Positions 24,425 through 32,233 of a stretch of 64,000 nucleotides of DNA are shown one piece after another (position 1 is the stretch's first letter; each line of letters starts with the position of its first letter). Location: NCBI RefSeq assembly GCF_020523795.1, contig NZ_JAJALI010000001.1, positions 682,001 through 746,000 on the forward strand, written 5' to 3'. The notes under the pieces are model-generated. The model worked only from the letters and a program-made list of their open reading frames with translations. It was not told the DNA's origin and did not search any database. The translations under genes were made by a program, and so were the position numbers. The DNA comes from Ancylobacter sp. Lp-2 (GTDB lineage: Bacteria; Pseudomonadota; Alphaproteobacteria; Rhizobiales; Xanthobacteraceae).

Positions 24425-25444
24425 TTACTGCGCGAAATCCAGCTGGATCTTGATGGTCTTGCCCGGCTCCTTCTCGAAGAGCTCGAAGGCGGCGGCGGCA
24501 TCCTTTGCCGCGAAGGTCTGGGTGATCATCGCCTCGGGCTTCAGCTTGCCGCCCTCCAGCCACTCGACCACCTTCGGGATCAGCCGGCGGTTGAGCCGCG
24601 AGCCGTAGAGCGTGAGCTCCTTCTTGACGATCTCCTGCTGCGAGATGTTGCAAGGCGCCGGGGAGAACCCCATGACCCCGACCCGCCCTGCCGGAGAGGC
24701 GACGCGGCAGGCCTCCTCCAGCAGCGCGGGAACCCCGGCGCAGTCGATCACCAGCGTCGGGCCGAGACCGTCGGTCTCCGGGGCGACGCGGGCGGGAATG
24801 TCGTCGACGCCAGAGACCAGCACCTTGTCGGCACCGAAGCCGAGAGCGCGCTCCAGCCGGGCCCGGTCGGGATCGGCGACGATCACCCGGGCGCCGTTCA
24901 TCTTGGCGACCTGCATCACTGTCACCCCGACCGTGCCGGCGCCGTAGAGCAGCACGGTGTCGTCCGGCCCGCAGCCGGTGCGCTCCAGAATGTTGGCGGC
25001 GATGGAGAACGGCTCGGCCAGCGCGCCGATGCCGATGGGAGTTTCGGCCTTGAGCTTCACCGCATTGCCCGCCGGCACGGCGATGAAGTTGCGGAAGCCG
25101 CCGTCGCGGTGCACGCCCATCACTTCGAGATGGGCGCAGACGTTCGAGCGACCGATGCGGCAGGGATAGCAATGCCCGCAGGCGACGACCGGATCGACCA
25201 CGACGCGATCGCCGGCCTTGAAGCTGGTAACGTTCGGCCCGACCTCGGCGATCTCGCCGGCGAACTCATGGCCGATGATGCGCGGGTAGCGGGCGAAGGG
25301 ATTGCTGCCGTGGAAAATATGCATGTCCGAGCCGCAAATGCCGGCGCGCAGCACACGGACCAGCACCTCGCCCGACGCGACCGCGGGTATCTCGGCCTCG
25401 ACGACACGCAGATCGTGAGGGCGAGCGACACTGACGGCGATCAT
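24425..25444 (-). CDS. Zinc-dependent alcohol dehydrogenase, L-gulonate 5-dehydrogenase/RspB-like
   Basis: 339 residues of the medium-chain dehydrogenase family. Catalytic zinc ligands in GICGSD and GHEFAGE, four structural-zinc cysteines in CGHCYPCRIGRSNVC, and nucleotide-binding YGAGTVG. Closest in pattern to the RspB/LgoD/gulonate 5-dehydrogenase group. With uxuB and uxuA downstream, oxidation of L-gulonate to D-fructuronate is the natural inference; L-galactonate or another hexonate is an alternative. It is the first gene of the operon behind operator copy 2. Confidence 0.85.
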   Translation of the reverse strand: MIAVSVARPHDLRVVEAEIPAVASGEVLVRVLRAGICGSDMHIFHGSNPFARYPRIIGHEFAGEIAEVGPNVTSFKAGDRVVVDPVVACGHCYPCRIGRSNVCAHLEVMGVHRDGGFRNFIAVPAGNAVKLKAETPIGIGALAEPFSIAANILERTGCGPDDTVLLYGAGTVGVTVMQVAKMNGARVIVADPDRARLERALGFGADKVLVSGVDDIPARVAPETDGLGPTLVIDCAGVPALLEEACRVASPAGRVGVMGFSPAPCNISQQEIVKKELTLYGSRLNRRLIPKVVEWLEGGKLKPEAMITQTFAAKDAAAAFELFEKEPGKTIKIQLDFAQ

Positions 25445-25484
25445 GGCGTTCCTCCTGCCTTATGGCTTGAGGTGACATTGCAAC

Positions 25485-25499
25485 ACTAGTATGCAAGTT
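25485..25499 (-). promoter_or_regulatory. Predicted GntR operator, copy 2
   Basis: Reverse complement of AACTTGCATACTAGT, 41 bases upstream of the dehydrogenase start at 25444, the same distance as copy 1 from the GntR start. Immediately next to it is TTGCA, giving a loose TGCA-N9-TGCA dyad. Confidence 0.7.
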
Positions 25500-25724
25500 G
25501 TCAATCGATGGGTCGGCGACCTTTCAGGCCCGTGCAGAACCCACCATTCCGGCCGACCGGCCTTTGCCATGTCGCCGCGCACAAACCATTGCCGTGCTTG
25601 ATTGCCAGGAGATGCCCGATGTGGAAACCGGGCCATCCGTCGACGCGGCGAGGGGTCCTAGCAGCCGCTTTCAGGGGCCGCCCCACAGCAACAGGGTACC
25701 GAGAAACCGTCGCATCGCCAAAAC
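25500..25724. other. Gap between the hexonate operon promoter and the buf operon end
   Basis: About 225 bases; no gene or repeat is seen. Confidence 0.3.
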
Positions 25725-26189
25725 TCAGAAGCGCCGGGCGATGATCGCATCCAGCGAAAGGCTCCCCGGCCCGCGCAGCGCGAGCAGCAGAAAGCAGGTT
25801 GCCCAGACGCCATGCGTCGGCCAGGCGTCGGGATAGACGAAGATCTCGATCACCATCGTCATGGCGAGAAGCGCGAGGGCCGAGAGCCGCGTAGTAAGGC
25901 CGACCACCAGCAGCACCGGGAAGAAGTGCTCCGCAAAAGCGGCGAGATGCGCGGCCAGCCACGGATCGACGAGCGGCAACCGGTACTCCTCCTGGAACAG
26001 GGCAACCGCGCTGTCGGTGACCTGCCAGCCTTCGACCTTGGTCTGGCCGGATTGCCAGAACACGGCGGCGGGAAAGACACGCGCGCAAAACAGTACCAAC
26101 GAAAGCGGGACGGCATCGAGACGGTCGCGCAGACGCAACACCGCGGATGTCCTGTTGGTCGCCCTTGCAGAGGGGTTGATCGCGGTCAT
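25725..26189 (-). CDS. DoxX family membrane protein of the bufferin operon
   Basis: 154 residues with four predicted transmembrane helices and DoxX features (ARVFPAAVFWQSGQTKVEGW; FAEHFFPVLLVVGLTTRLSAL). It overlaps the bufC gene by four bases and ends the operon. DoxX members recur as the fourth gene of bufferin operons; a role in redox or export of the modified peptide is speculative. Confidence 0.88.
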   Translation of the reverse strand: MTAINPSARATNRTSAVLRLRDRLDAVPLSLVLFCARVFPAAVFWQSGQTKVEGWQVTDSAVALFQEEYRLPLVDPWLAAHLAAFAEHFFPVLLVVGLTTRLSALALLAMTMVIEIFVYPDAWPTHGVWATCFLLLALRGPGSLSLDAIIARRF

Positions 26190-26944
26190 GGCAGATCTCC
26201 ATCGAGAACATGGATGCCGGTCGCCAGCCCACCGCCGATGACGGTGGCGAGCGCGGCCGGCAGATCGAAATCCGGGACCTCGGACGCCGCCGCGTTCGCC
26301 GCGGTCCCCAGCGGTTCGCCGGCGTGGAGTGCTTCGACGAACAACGCGGTCCCCAGGGCGAGCGGACGCACGATGGCGTCGAGTTCGGGGCGATCGACCA
26401 GCACCGCCTGCGGCTGCCAGTCGTCGATGGCCGCGACAGGCTGCCAGCCGCTCGCCATGGCGAGGATCGTCCAGACCGGATGCGGCGAACGGATCACGGC
26501 GACCGCCGGATGCAGTTCAACCCGCAGGGCCGCGATCCCCCGCGACATGAGCACCGAGAACGCATCGGCGCCGAGACGGGCCGGGTCCGGGGCGTGATAG
26601 GCGCGGGTGCGGGTAACCTCGATCCCCGCGATATCGGCGAGATAAGGCAGGTCCGCCGCCGGCGCGAAGCTGGTGAGAAAGCCCGGGAGTTCGTCGCCGA
26701 AACTCGTGAGCAAGGGCGAGGTCGGTGGACGGGTCCGCATGAATTCCTGCGCCATGGCGCGGAAGAACTCCTGGCCTACCAGCGAGACGAGCGCCGGAAA
26801 TCGCGTCTCCAGCGCGCGGATCAGCGCGACCGCGACATTGTTGCGATAGACCGCGAAACGACGTTCGGCACGTCCGGCGAACTCAGGCGGCGAGCGCCGG
26901 TCCGGCGCCGTGAGCGCGGCGGCGAAGCAGGCGAGCGAGGTCAT
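26186..26944 (-). CDS. bufC: BufC/HvfC family (DUF2063) bufferin maturation partner
   Basis: 252 residues. The N-terminal DUF2063 pattern is clear: RRFAVYRNNVAVALIRALETRFPALVSLVGQEFF (shown in parts), then PPTSPLLTSFGDELPGFL. In related systems this partner presents the precursor to the MNIO enzyme. It sits three bases from the bufB stop, between bufB and doxX. Confidence 0.88.
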   Translation of the reverse strand: MTSLACFAAALTAPDRRSPPEFAGRAERRFAVYRNNVAVALIRALETRFPALVSLVGQEFFRAMAQEFMRTRPPTSPLLTSFGDELPGFLTSFAPAADLPYLADIAGIEVTRTRAYHAPDPARLGADAFSVLMSRGIAALRVELHPAVAVIRSPHPVWTILAMASGWQPVAAIDDWQPQAVLVDRPELDAIVRPLALGTALFVEALHAGEPLGTAANAAASEVPDFDLPAALATVIGGGLATGIHVLDGDLP

Positions 26945-26947
26945 GGC

Positions 26948-27832
26948 TCAGGCCGCCACGCTACTTGCCGCCGCACTGCTTGCCGCCGCGCTCGTCGCAT
27001 GGCGTGCCAGCACCGCGCCGGCCCGCGCCGCCTCGGCACACAATGTCGGCCAGGCCGGCACATCATTGTCCCACTCGATCAGGCTGGGCAGCGGATCGGT
27101 GCGGGCGATCACCTCGGTGAAAAGAGCCCAGACCGGATCGGCCACCGGGCTGCCATGGGCATCGATGAGCAGCGGCGCCCCGCTGTCGTCGATGTCCTCG
27201 TCATGGCCGCCGAGATGGATTTCGCCCACCGCCTCCAACGGAAAGTCGGCGAGATAGGCCCGCGCATCGGTGCCGTGGTTCACGGCCGAGACGAACACAT
27301 TGTTGATGTCGAGCAAGAGGCCGCAACCGGTGCGTGCGACCAGCCGACCGAGAAAATCCACCTCGCCAATGGTGCTCTCCTCGAAGCGCACATAGGTCGA
27401 GGGGTTCTCCAGCAGCATGCGGCGGCCAAGCGTGTCCTGAACCTCGGCGATGTGATCGCCGACACGGCGCAGCGTCGCCGGCGTGTAGGGCAGCGGCAGC
27501 AGGTCGCCGAAGAACGCCCCGCCATGGGAGGACCAGGCGAGATGCTCGGAAAAGCTCTCCGGCCGGTAGCGCTCGATCAGCGCTTTCAGCCGCGCGAGAT
27601 GCGCCCTGTCGAGCGGCGCTTCGCCTCCGATGGAGAGGCCGACGCCGTGGAGCGAGAGGGCGAAGCGCTCGCGCAAGGCGGCCAGTTGAGCATGCGGCCG
27701 GCCGCCGGCTCCCATATAGTTTTCGGCATGGACTTCGAGGAAGGCGATCGGCACGGCGGGATCGGCGAGGATGGCGTCGAAATGCTCGGGCTTGAAGCCG
27801 ACGCCGGCGCCGGCGGGAAGACGCGTGGTCAT
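26948..27832 (-). CDS. bufB: BufB, multinuclear iron oxidase (DUF692/MNIO)
   Basis: 294 residues, TIM-barrel DUF692 family. Metal-binding blocks visible in order: [76 protein letters not shown] and [12 protein letters not shown] enzymes use iron centres to convert cysteines of a precursor peptide to thiooxazole/oxazolone-type groups. Between bufA and bufC, so the substrate should be the BufA product. The C-terminal Ala/Ser tail is low-complexity. Confidence 0.92.
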   Translation of the reverse strand: MTTRLPAGAGVGFKPEHFDAILADPAVPIAFLEVHAENYMGAGGRPHAQLAALRERFALSLHGVGLSIGGEAPLDRAHLARLKALIERYRPESFSEHLAWSSHGGAFFGDLLPLPYTPATLRRVGDHIAEVQDTLGRRMLLENPSTYVRFEESTIGEVDFLGRLVARTGCGLLLDINNVFVSAVNHGTDARAYLADFPLEAVGEIHLGGHDEDIDDSGAPLLIDAHGSPVADPVWALFTEVIARTDPLPSLIEWDNDVPAWPTLCAEAARAGAVLARHATSAAASSAAASSVAA

Positions 27833-27896
27833 GAGAATCTCCTGCCTAGGGCACGGAGGGCGCCGACGGGCGCCCCCCGGTTCGCGAACCCCGACG

Positions 27897-28184
27897 TCAC
27901 ATCGCCTTCAGATGGCCCATGCCCTTGGGGGTCTTGATGGTCTCGCAGGTGCCCTTGGCGACGTATTTCCAGGCCCTGGCGTCATAGTTCACCTTGGAGG
28001 TGCCGGCGCAGGTGGTGCCGGCACCGGCCGCGCAGTCGTTCTGGCCGGCGAGCGAGACGCCGTAGCACTTGTCCATGTTCGGCTGCGGCGCGGCCGGGGT
28101 GGCAGCGGCGCTGGCCACCATGCCGAGCGCGGCGGCGATCGACCCGGCAAGGGTGGCGGCGGCGAAGGTGGTCTTGGTGGTCAT
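27897..28184 (-). CDS. bufA: BufA, periplasmic bufferin-type metallophore (DUF2282)
   Basis: 95 residues from ATG 28184 (AGAGGA upstream; the longer open frame upstream has no similarity). Signal peptide to about residue 28 (SAAA-TP). Four cysteines at 40, 51, 59 and 80 in the family pattern KCYG, GQNDC, TTCAG, KGTCE. In characterised homologues the cysteines are modified by BufB/BufC and the product sequesters copper in the periplasm. Expressed from the ECF-type promoter at 28251-28278. Confidence 0.93.
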   Translation of the reverse strand: MTTKTTFAAATLAGSIAAALGMVASAAATPAAPQPNMDKCYGVSLAGQNDCAAGAGTTCAGTSKVNYDARAWKYVAKGTCETIKTPKGMGHLKAM

Positions 28185-28250
28185 GGGGTGTGTCCTCTGT
28201 GAGCTTGGCTTGAGCGCGAGGCCTCCGTTCACCCCGGCGCTACCTCCTCT

Positions 28251-28278
28251 TTCGGCGGCCGGTGCCATTGCGTTACAG
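28251..28278 (-). promoter_or_regulatory. Predicted ECF-sigma promoter of bufABC-doxX
   Basis: On the minus strand CTGTAACG (28278-28271), exactly 16 bases, then CGAA (28254-28251). The same spacing and boxes occur in the divergent sigma promoter. It lies about 67 bases upstream of the bufA start. Confidence 0.75.
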
Positions 28279-28332
28279 CGGCGGGCGACGAAATATGCCG
28301 CGCGGAAAAATTCTCCGGCCGTGCCGGGCGGG

Positions 28333-28360
28333 CTGTAACGATCGGCCGGTAGCCGGCGAA
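28333..28360 (+). promoter_or_regulatory. Predicted autoregulatory ECF-sigma promoter of sigF-nrsF
   Basis: CTGTAACG (28333-28340), 16 bases, CGAA (28357-28360), identical in architecture to the bufA promoter; the sigma start codon is 21 bases downstream. Confidence 0.75.
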
Positions 28361-28381
28361 CTTACCTTCGGGAACCTATCG

Positions 28382-28930
28382 ATGGATGATCGCGAGCGGC
28401 GCTGGATGCAGCTCATGCAGGCCGCTTTGGCCGGCGACCAGCCGTCCTATGAGCGGCTGCTGCGCGAGATCGCGCCCGCGATACGTTCCGTGGTGGAGCG
28501 GCGCCTCAGGCAGATGGGCGCGCCGACGGGCGAGAGCGAGGACGTGGTGCAGGAGACGCTGCTGGCGGTTCATCTGAAGCGGCATACGTGGCGGCCGAAC
28601 GATCCGCTCGGACCCTGGCTGCGGACCATCGCGCGCAACAAGCTGGTCGATCATCTGCGCCGTCGCGGGCGGCGCGCCGAAGTGCCGGTGGAAGATTTCG
28701 CCGACTTGCTGGCGGCGCCCGAAGAGCGTCCGAGCACCGAGGCGGACGACGTCGAACGGCATCTGGCGCTGTTGCCGGACAAGCAGCGCTCGGTGATACG
28801 CTCGATCGCGGTCGACGGCGCCTCGGTCGGTGAGACGGCCGAACGCATGAGAATGACGCCGGGCGCGGTCCGCGTGACGCTGCACCGCGCCTTTGCCAGC
28901 CTCTCGGCCCGGTTGAAAGCGGACGAATGA
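28382..28930 (+). CDS. sigF: ECF RNA polymerase sigma factor (SigF/ECF16-like)
   Basis: 182 residues from ATG 28382 (MDDRERRWMQ; the frame extends upstream through the promoter). Region 2 has ESEDVVQETLLAVHLKRHTW with WLRTIARNKLVDHLRR; region 4 has HLALLPDKQRSVIRSIAVDGASVGETAERM (in parts). Paired with an NrsF-type anti-sigma gene 13 bases downstream and divergent from bufA, as in the Caulobacter SigF system that responds to metals. Confidence 0.9.
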   Translation: MDDRERRWMQLMQAALAGDQPSYERLLREIAPAIRSVVERRLRQMGAPTGESEDVVQETLLAVHLKRHTWRPNDPLGPWLRTIARNKLVDHLRRRGRRAEVPVEDFADLLAAPEERPSTEADDVERHLALLPDKQRSVIRSIAVDGASVGETAERMRMTPGAVRVTLHRAFASLSARLKADE

Positions 28931-28943
28931 AGGACGATGTGAC

Positions 28944-29579
28944 GTGAAGACCGACGATCTCATACGCGGCCTTGCCGCCGATGCGCAGCGCCAGCGGAGC
29001 CTGGAGAGCGGTCTTGCTCTCGCGCTCGCCGCCGGGCTGGCTGGCGCGGTGGCGCTGTTCGCGATGATGCTGGCACCTCGCCAGGGCATGCCCGGGCTGC
29101 TCATGGAGCCGCGGGTGCTGATGAAATTCGTCGTGTCGCTTTCGCTCGCGGCGGTGTCGGTCTGGCTGGCGTTGCGCCTCGTTCGTCCGGGCGCGGATGC
29201 GCGGCCATCGGCCTGGGCGCTGGCCGTGCCCGGCGGCGTCCTCGCCGTCGGGGTCGCGGCGGAGTTGCTGGTTACGCCGGCGCAAGGCTGGATGCCCGGC
29301 CTTGTCGGCCACAACGCGGTTTTTTGCCTCTCGCTGGTGACGCTGATGGGCGCACCGGTACTCGCAGCAACGCTGTTTGCGCTGAAGCGCGGGGCGCCGG
29401 AACATCCCGCATGGGCCGGCGCGGCCGGCGGGGCGCTGGCGGGAAGCCTGGGCGCGGCCCTTTACGCGCTGCACTGCGTCGACGATTCCCCGCTCTTCGT
29501 GCTGACCTGGTACGGACTGGCCATCGGCTTCATGACTGCGGCCGGCGCGCTGATCGGCCGCCGCACGCTGTCGTGGTAA
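28944..29579 (+). CDS. nrsF: NrsF/DUF1109 family anti-sigma factor
   Basis: 211 residues with six predicted transmembrane helices and a short cytoplasmic N-terminus (MKTDDLIRGLAADAQRQ). Two cysteines, 128 (VFCLS) and 178 (ALHCVDD), sit where the family has the pair implicated in metal sensing. It would hold the sigma factor at the membrane and release it on metal exposure. The start is GTG 28944, preceded by AAGGA. Confidence 0.9.
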   Translation: MKTDDLIRGLAADAQRQRSLESGLALALAAGLAGAVALFAMMLAPRQGMPGLLMEPRVLMKFVVSLSLAAVSVWLALRLVRPGADARPSAWALAVPGGVLAVGVAAELLVTPAQGWMPGLVGHNAVFCLSLVTLMGAPVLAATLFALKRGAPEHPAWAGAAGGALAGSLGAALYALHCVDDSPLFVLTWYGLAIGFMTAAGALIGRRTLSW

Positions 29580-29612
29580 CACGCGGCTGATGCGGCGGCG
29601 CGAGACTGAATT

Positions 29613-31007
29613 TCACTCGCGCCAGTCACGGCTGCGGGCAATCGCGGCAGCGAAACGCTGATGATCGCGGGCCGTCACCGAGCCATCGGGCTCGAAGCGG
29701 GATGCGCCGCCGCGGAGATGTTCGACATCGGCTCCGCAAAGCTCCGCAAGGCCGAGCGACGTCATTTCATACATGGCCGGCACCCGCACGATGCGCCCGC
29801 TGGCGCTGGCGAGGAACCGCGCGAAATAGTCGCTCTGCGACAGACCGCCATCGATGGAGATTTCCTCGATCCGCCCGACCGAGGCCTCCGCTGCCTCGAT
29901 CAATCCTGCCGTCAGCAGGGCGATGCCCTCGAGGGCCGCCTGCACCATGTCGCGGCGGTCGGTCGCCGCCTCCATGCCGATGAACAGCGGGGCGGCGTTG
30001 CGGTCCCAATAGGGCGCGGCGAGCCCTGACAGCGCCGGCACGAAAACCAGCCCGCGCGACAGGGCAGAGCTCCGCTCGAAACCGTCAAGCTCCGCGGACG
30101 TCGCGAACAGGCCGAGACGCTGCAGCCATTCCAGCGCTGAGCCGGCATCATAGACGCCGCCCTCCAGGGCGAAGACCGGCGGTTCGCCGTTGCGCTGCCA
30201 GGCGAGCGTGGGCGGCAGACCGGCGTCCGGCCGAGGCGCTCCACCCGTGACCGACAGTAGGAAGGCGCCGGTACCGAAGGTGATCTTGGTATCCCCTGCC
30301 TTGCGGCAGCCATGGCCGAACAGGGCGGCCTGCTGGTCGACGATGGAGGCCTTGACCGGCACGCCATCGACGGCGCCGCATGCGGCGTCGACCGAACCGA
30401 TCGGCGGCAGGCAGGCGAGCGGCACGCCGTGCAGCGCGCACAGCTCCTCGCTCCATTGACCGGTGGCAAGGTCCATGAGCCCGGTGCGGGAGGCGGTGGC
30501 CATGTCGGTGCGGAAATACCCGCACAGCCGATCGAGGAAGAAGGCGTCGGTGGTGCCGAGCCGGAGCCGTCCCGCCTCGAGCGCAGCGGCCACGGCGGGC
30601 AGGTTTCGGATCATCCAGCTCAGCTTGCTTGCCGAGAAGTATGGATCGAGCGGCAAGCCGCAGATCGCCCTGGAGCGGGCCTGCGCCTCGGGACCAAGCC
30701 GCGCCAGGCTTTCTGCCGTGCGGGCGTCCTGCCAGACGATCACCGGCGAGAGCGCCTCGCCGGTCCTGGCGTCCCAGGCGAGGCAGCTCTCGCCCTGATT
30801 GGCGATGCCGATGGCATCGACCTTGCCCGCCGCAGCAAGCACGGCCCGGATATTGGCGAGCAGTTCCTCGGGCTCGTGCTCGACACGGCCGGGCGCGGGG
30901 TAATGCTGCGCGTGGCGCCGGCTCGCGACGAGTTGGGCCGTCCCGCCATCCTCGACCAGAAGACAGCGCGTCGAGGTCGTGCCCTGATCGATCGCCGCGA
31001 CGCGCAT
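29613..31007 (-). CDS. FGGY-family carbohydrate kinase, glycerol kinase-like
   Basis: 464 residues. N-terminal IDQGTTSTRCLL and WQDARTAE, and the C-terminal ATP-binding FGTGAFLLS and IDGGLSQSDYFARFLA, are typical of glycerol kinase-like FGGY enzymes. Slightly shorter than E. coli GlpK (about 500). It overlaps the upstream FAD gene by one codon base set (ATGA). Because uptake is by a TRAP system rather than GlpF, the substrate could be another polyol or hydroxy-acid. Confidence 0.85.
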   Translation of the reverse strand: MRVAAIDQGTTSTRCLLVEDGGTAQLVASRRHAQHYPAPGRVEHEPEELLANIRAVLAAAGKVDAIGIANQGESCLAWDARTGEALSPVIVWQDARTAESLARLGPEAQARSRAICGLPLDPYFSASKLSWMIRNLPAVAAALEAGRLRLGTTDAFFLDRLCGYFRTDMATASRTGLMDLATGQWSEELCALHGVPLACLPPIGSVDAACGAVDGVPVKASIVDQQAALFGHGCRKAGDTKITFGTGAFLLSVTGGAPRPDAGLPPTLAWQRNGEPPVFALEGGVYDAGSALEWLQRLGLFATSAELDGFERSSALSRGLVFVPALSGLAAPYWDRNAAPLFIGMEAATDRRDMVQAALEGIALLTAGLIEAAEASVGRIEEISIDGGLSQSDYFARFLASASGRIVRVPAMYEMTSLGLAELCGADVEHLRGGASRFEPDGSVTARDHQRFAAAIARSRDWRE

Positions 31008-32233
31008 CAGCCGTTCTCCCGGAAGCGGAAATGGACGTTCTGCGCGCTGATGGCTTGTGGCGGGATCGGCACCAGAATGCGCCGTTCCGGCAGCCAGTGC
31101 CCCTGCGAATGCCAGAACTCGCGGCCATCGAGCTCCAGCGACAGCCGGCCGCGCGCGCGGCGCAGGAAGCGGAGCTGAAAATCGCGAAACGCGGGCGTGG
31201 GATTGCCGCCCCGCCGCAACAGGGCGGGCACCACCAGCTTGAGCGGAGCATCAAAGGTGACGGGCACGGCCTCCGCCGCATTGTCGGCGCGCGCGAGGTC
31301 TTCGGCGATCGCGCGCCCCACGGCGCGACCCTCGCGAAATGCCCAGCCGCCGGTCTCGACGGCGCGGAGCACGTTGCCGGCGGCGAAGAAAAGCGGATCG
31401 GCGCAGCGTCCGTCCTGATCGATCACCGGACCGGCGCTGCCCTGCGCGATGCCGAGCGTGGACTGCTGGCACAACGCCGCCTCCGGAACGAAACGGCCCG
31501 TGAGCAGCAGGCCGTCGCAGGCGAGCGCCTCGACGGCGCCATCCGGCCGGCGGAAGCTGACCGCCTCGACACGGCCCGCGCCGCGAATATCGACGACCTC
31601 CGCGCCGAGATGAAACGGCAAGCCGGCGAGCCTCGGCAGCCAGTGGAACGGCGCGCGGGTCAGCGGATTGGGCGCACTCTCCAGCATCGCGACCGGGCGG
31701 GCGCCGTGGGTCAGGCAGGTGAGGACGGCGGAAAAACTCACCAGTTCGGAGCCGAGGATCACCGGCCGGCGGAACGGCATCAGCCCGTGAAAGGCGACAT
31801 AGGCTTGCAGCGCGCCGGTGGTGAGGATGCCGACCGGCCGGTCGCCGGGCAACAGCCTCGCGGAACGCGGCAGTTCGCGCGCGCCGGTGGCGATCATGAT
31901 GCGCCGGGCGGTGAGCGTCTCGACGCCGTGCCTGTTGGCGATATCGAGCGCGCCGTCTTCGCCGATCCGAACCACCGAATGACCGGTGCGCACATCGACA
32001 CCGGCCTCCGCCGCCTCGCGCGCGAGCCGGCGGGCATAGGATGGTCCGAGATAGACACGGCCGAATTCGCGCATGCCGAAAGGCGAATGCACGCAGTGAC
32101 GGGTCGCGCCACCGAGAAGCGGCTCGCGCTCGAGCAGCATCACCCGCTCGACGCCGCGACGCCGCAGTTCCACCGCCGCGGCAACGCCGGAAGGCCCGCC
32201 GCCGACGATGATGACATCCGCCAGCCCGCTCAT
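31007..32233 (-). CDS. NAD(P)/FAD-dependent oxidoreductase
   Basis: 408 residues from ATG 32233 (MSGLADVIIVGGGPSG), overlapping the preceding gene's stop by four bases. Two dinucleotide-binding regions: VGGGPSGVAAAVELRRRG and ATGAREL with a later CDGLLLTGRFVPE and FFAAGNVLRAVE. It resembles the alpha subunits of opine/amino-acid oxidases and the GlpB-like partners of GlpA dehydrogenases. It probably forms a complex with the GlpA-like protein. Confidence 0.85.
   Translation of the reverse strand: MSGLADVIIVGGGPSGVAAAVELRRRGVERVMLLEREPLLGGATRHCVHSPFGMREFGRVYLGPSYARRLAREAAEAGVDVRTGHSVVRIGEDGALDIANRHGVETLTARRIMIATGARELPRSARLLPGDRPVGILTTGALQAYVAFHGLMPFRRPVILGSELVSFSAVLTCLTHGARPVAMLESAPNPLTRAPFHWLPRLAGLPFHLGAEVVDIRGAGRVEAVSFRRPDGAVEALACDGLLLTGRFVPEAALCQQSTLGIAQGSAGPVIDQDGRCADPLFFAAGNVLRAVETGGWAFREGRAVGRAIAEDLARADNAAEAVPVTFDAPLKLVVPALLRRGGNPTPAFRDFQLRFLRRARGRLSLELDGREFWHSQGHWLPERRILVPIPPQAISAQNVHFRFRENG

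Noticed and set aside
28185-28268. Upstream ATG for BufA
   Set aside because: It would place the hydrophilic extension before the signal peptide and overlap the promoter; ATG 28184 has a good ribosome site.
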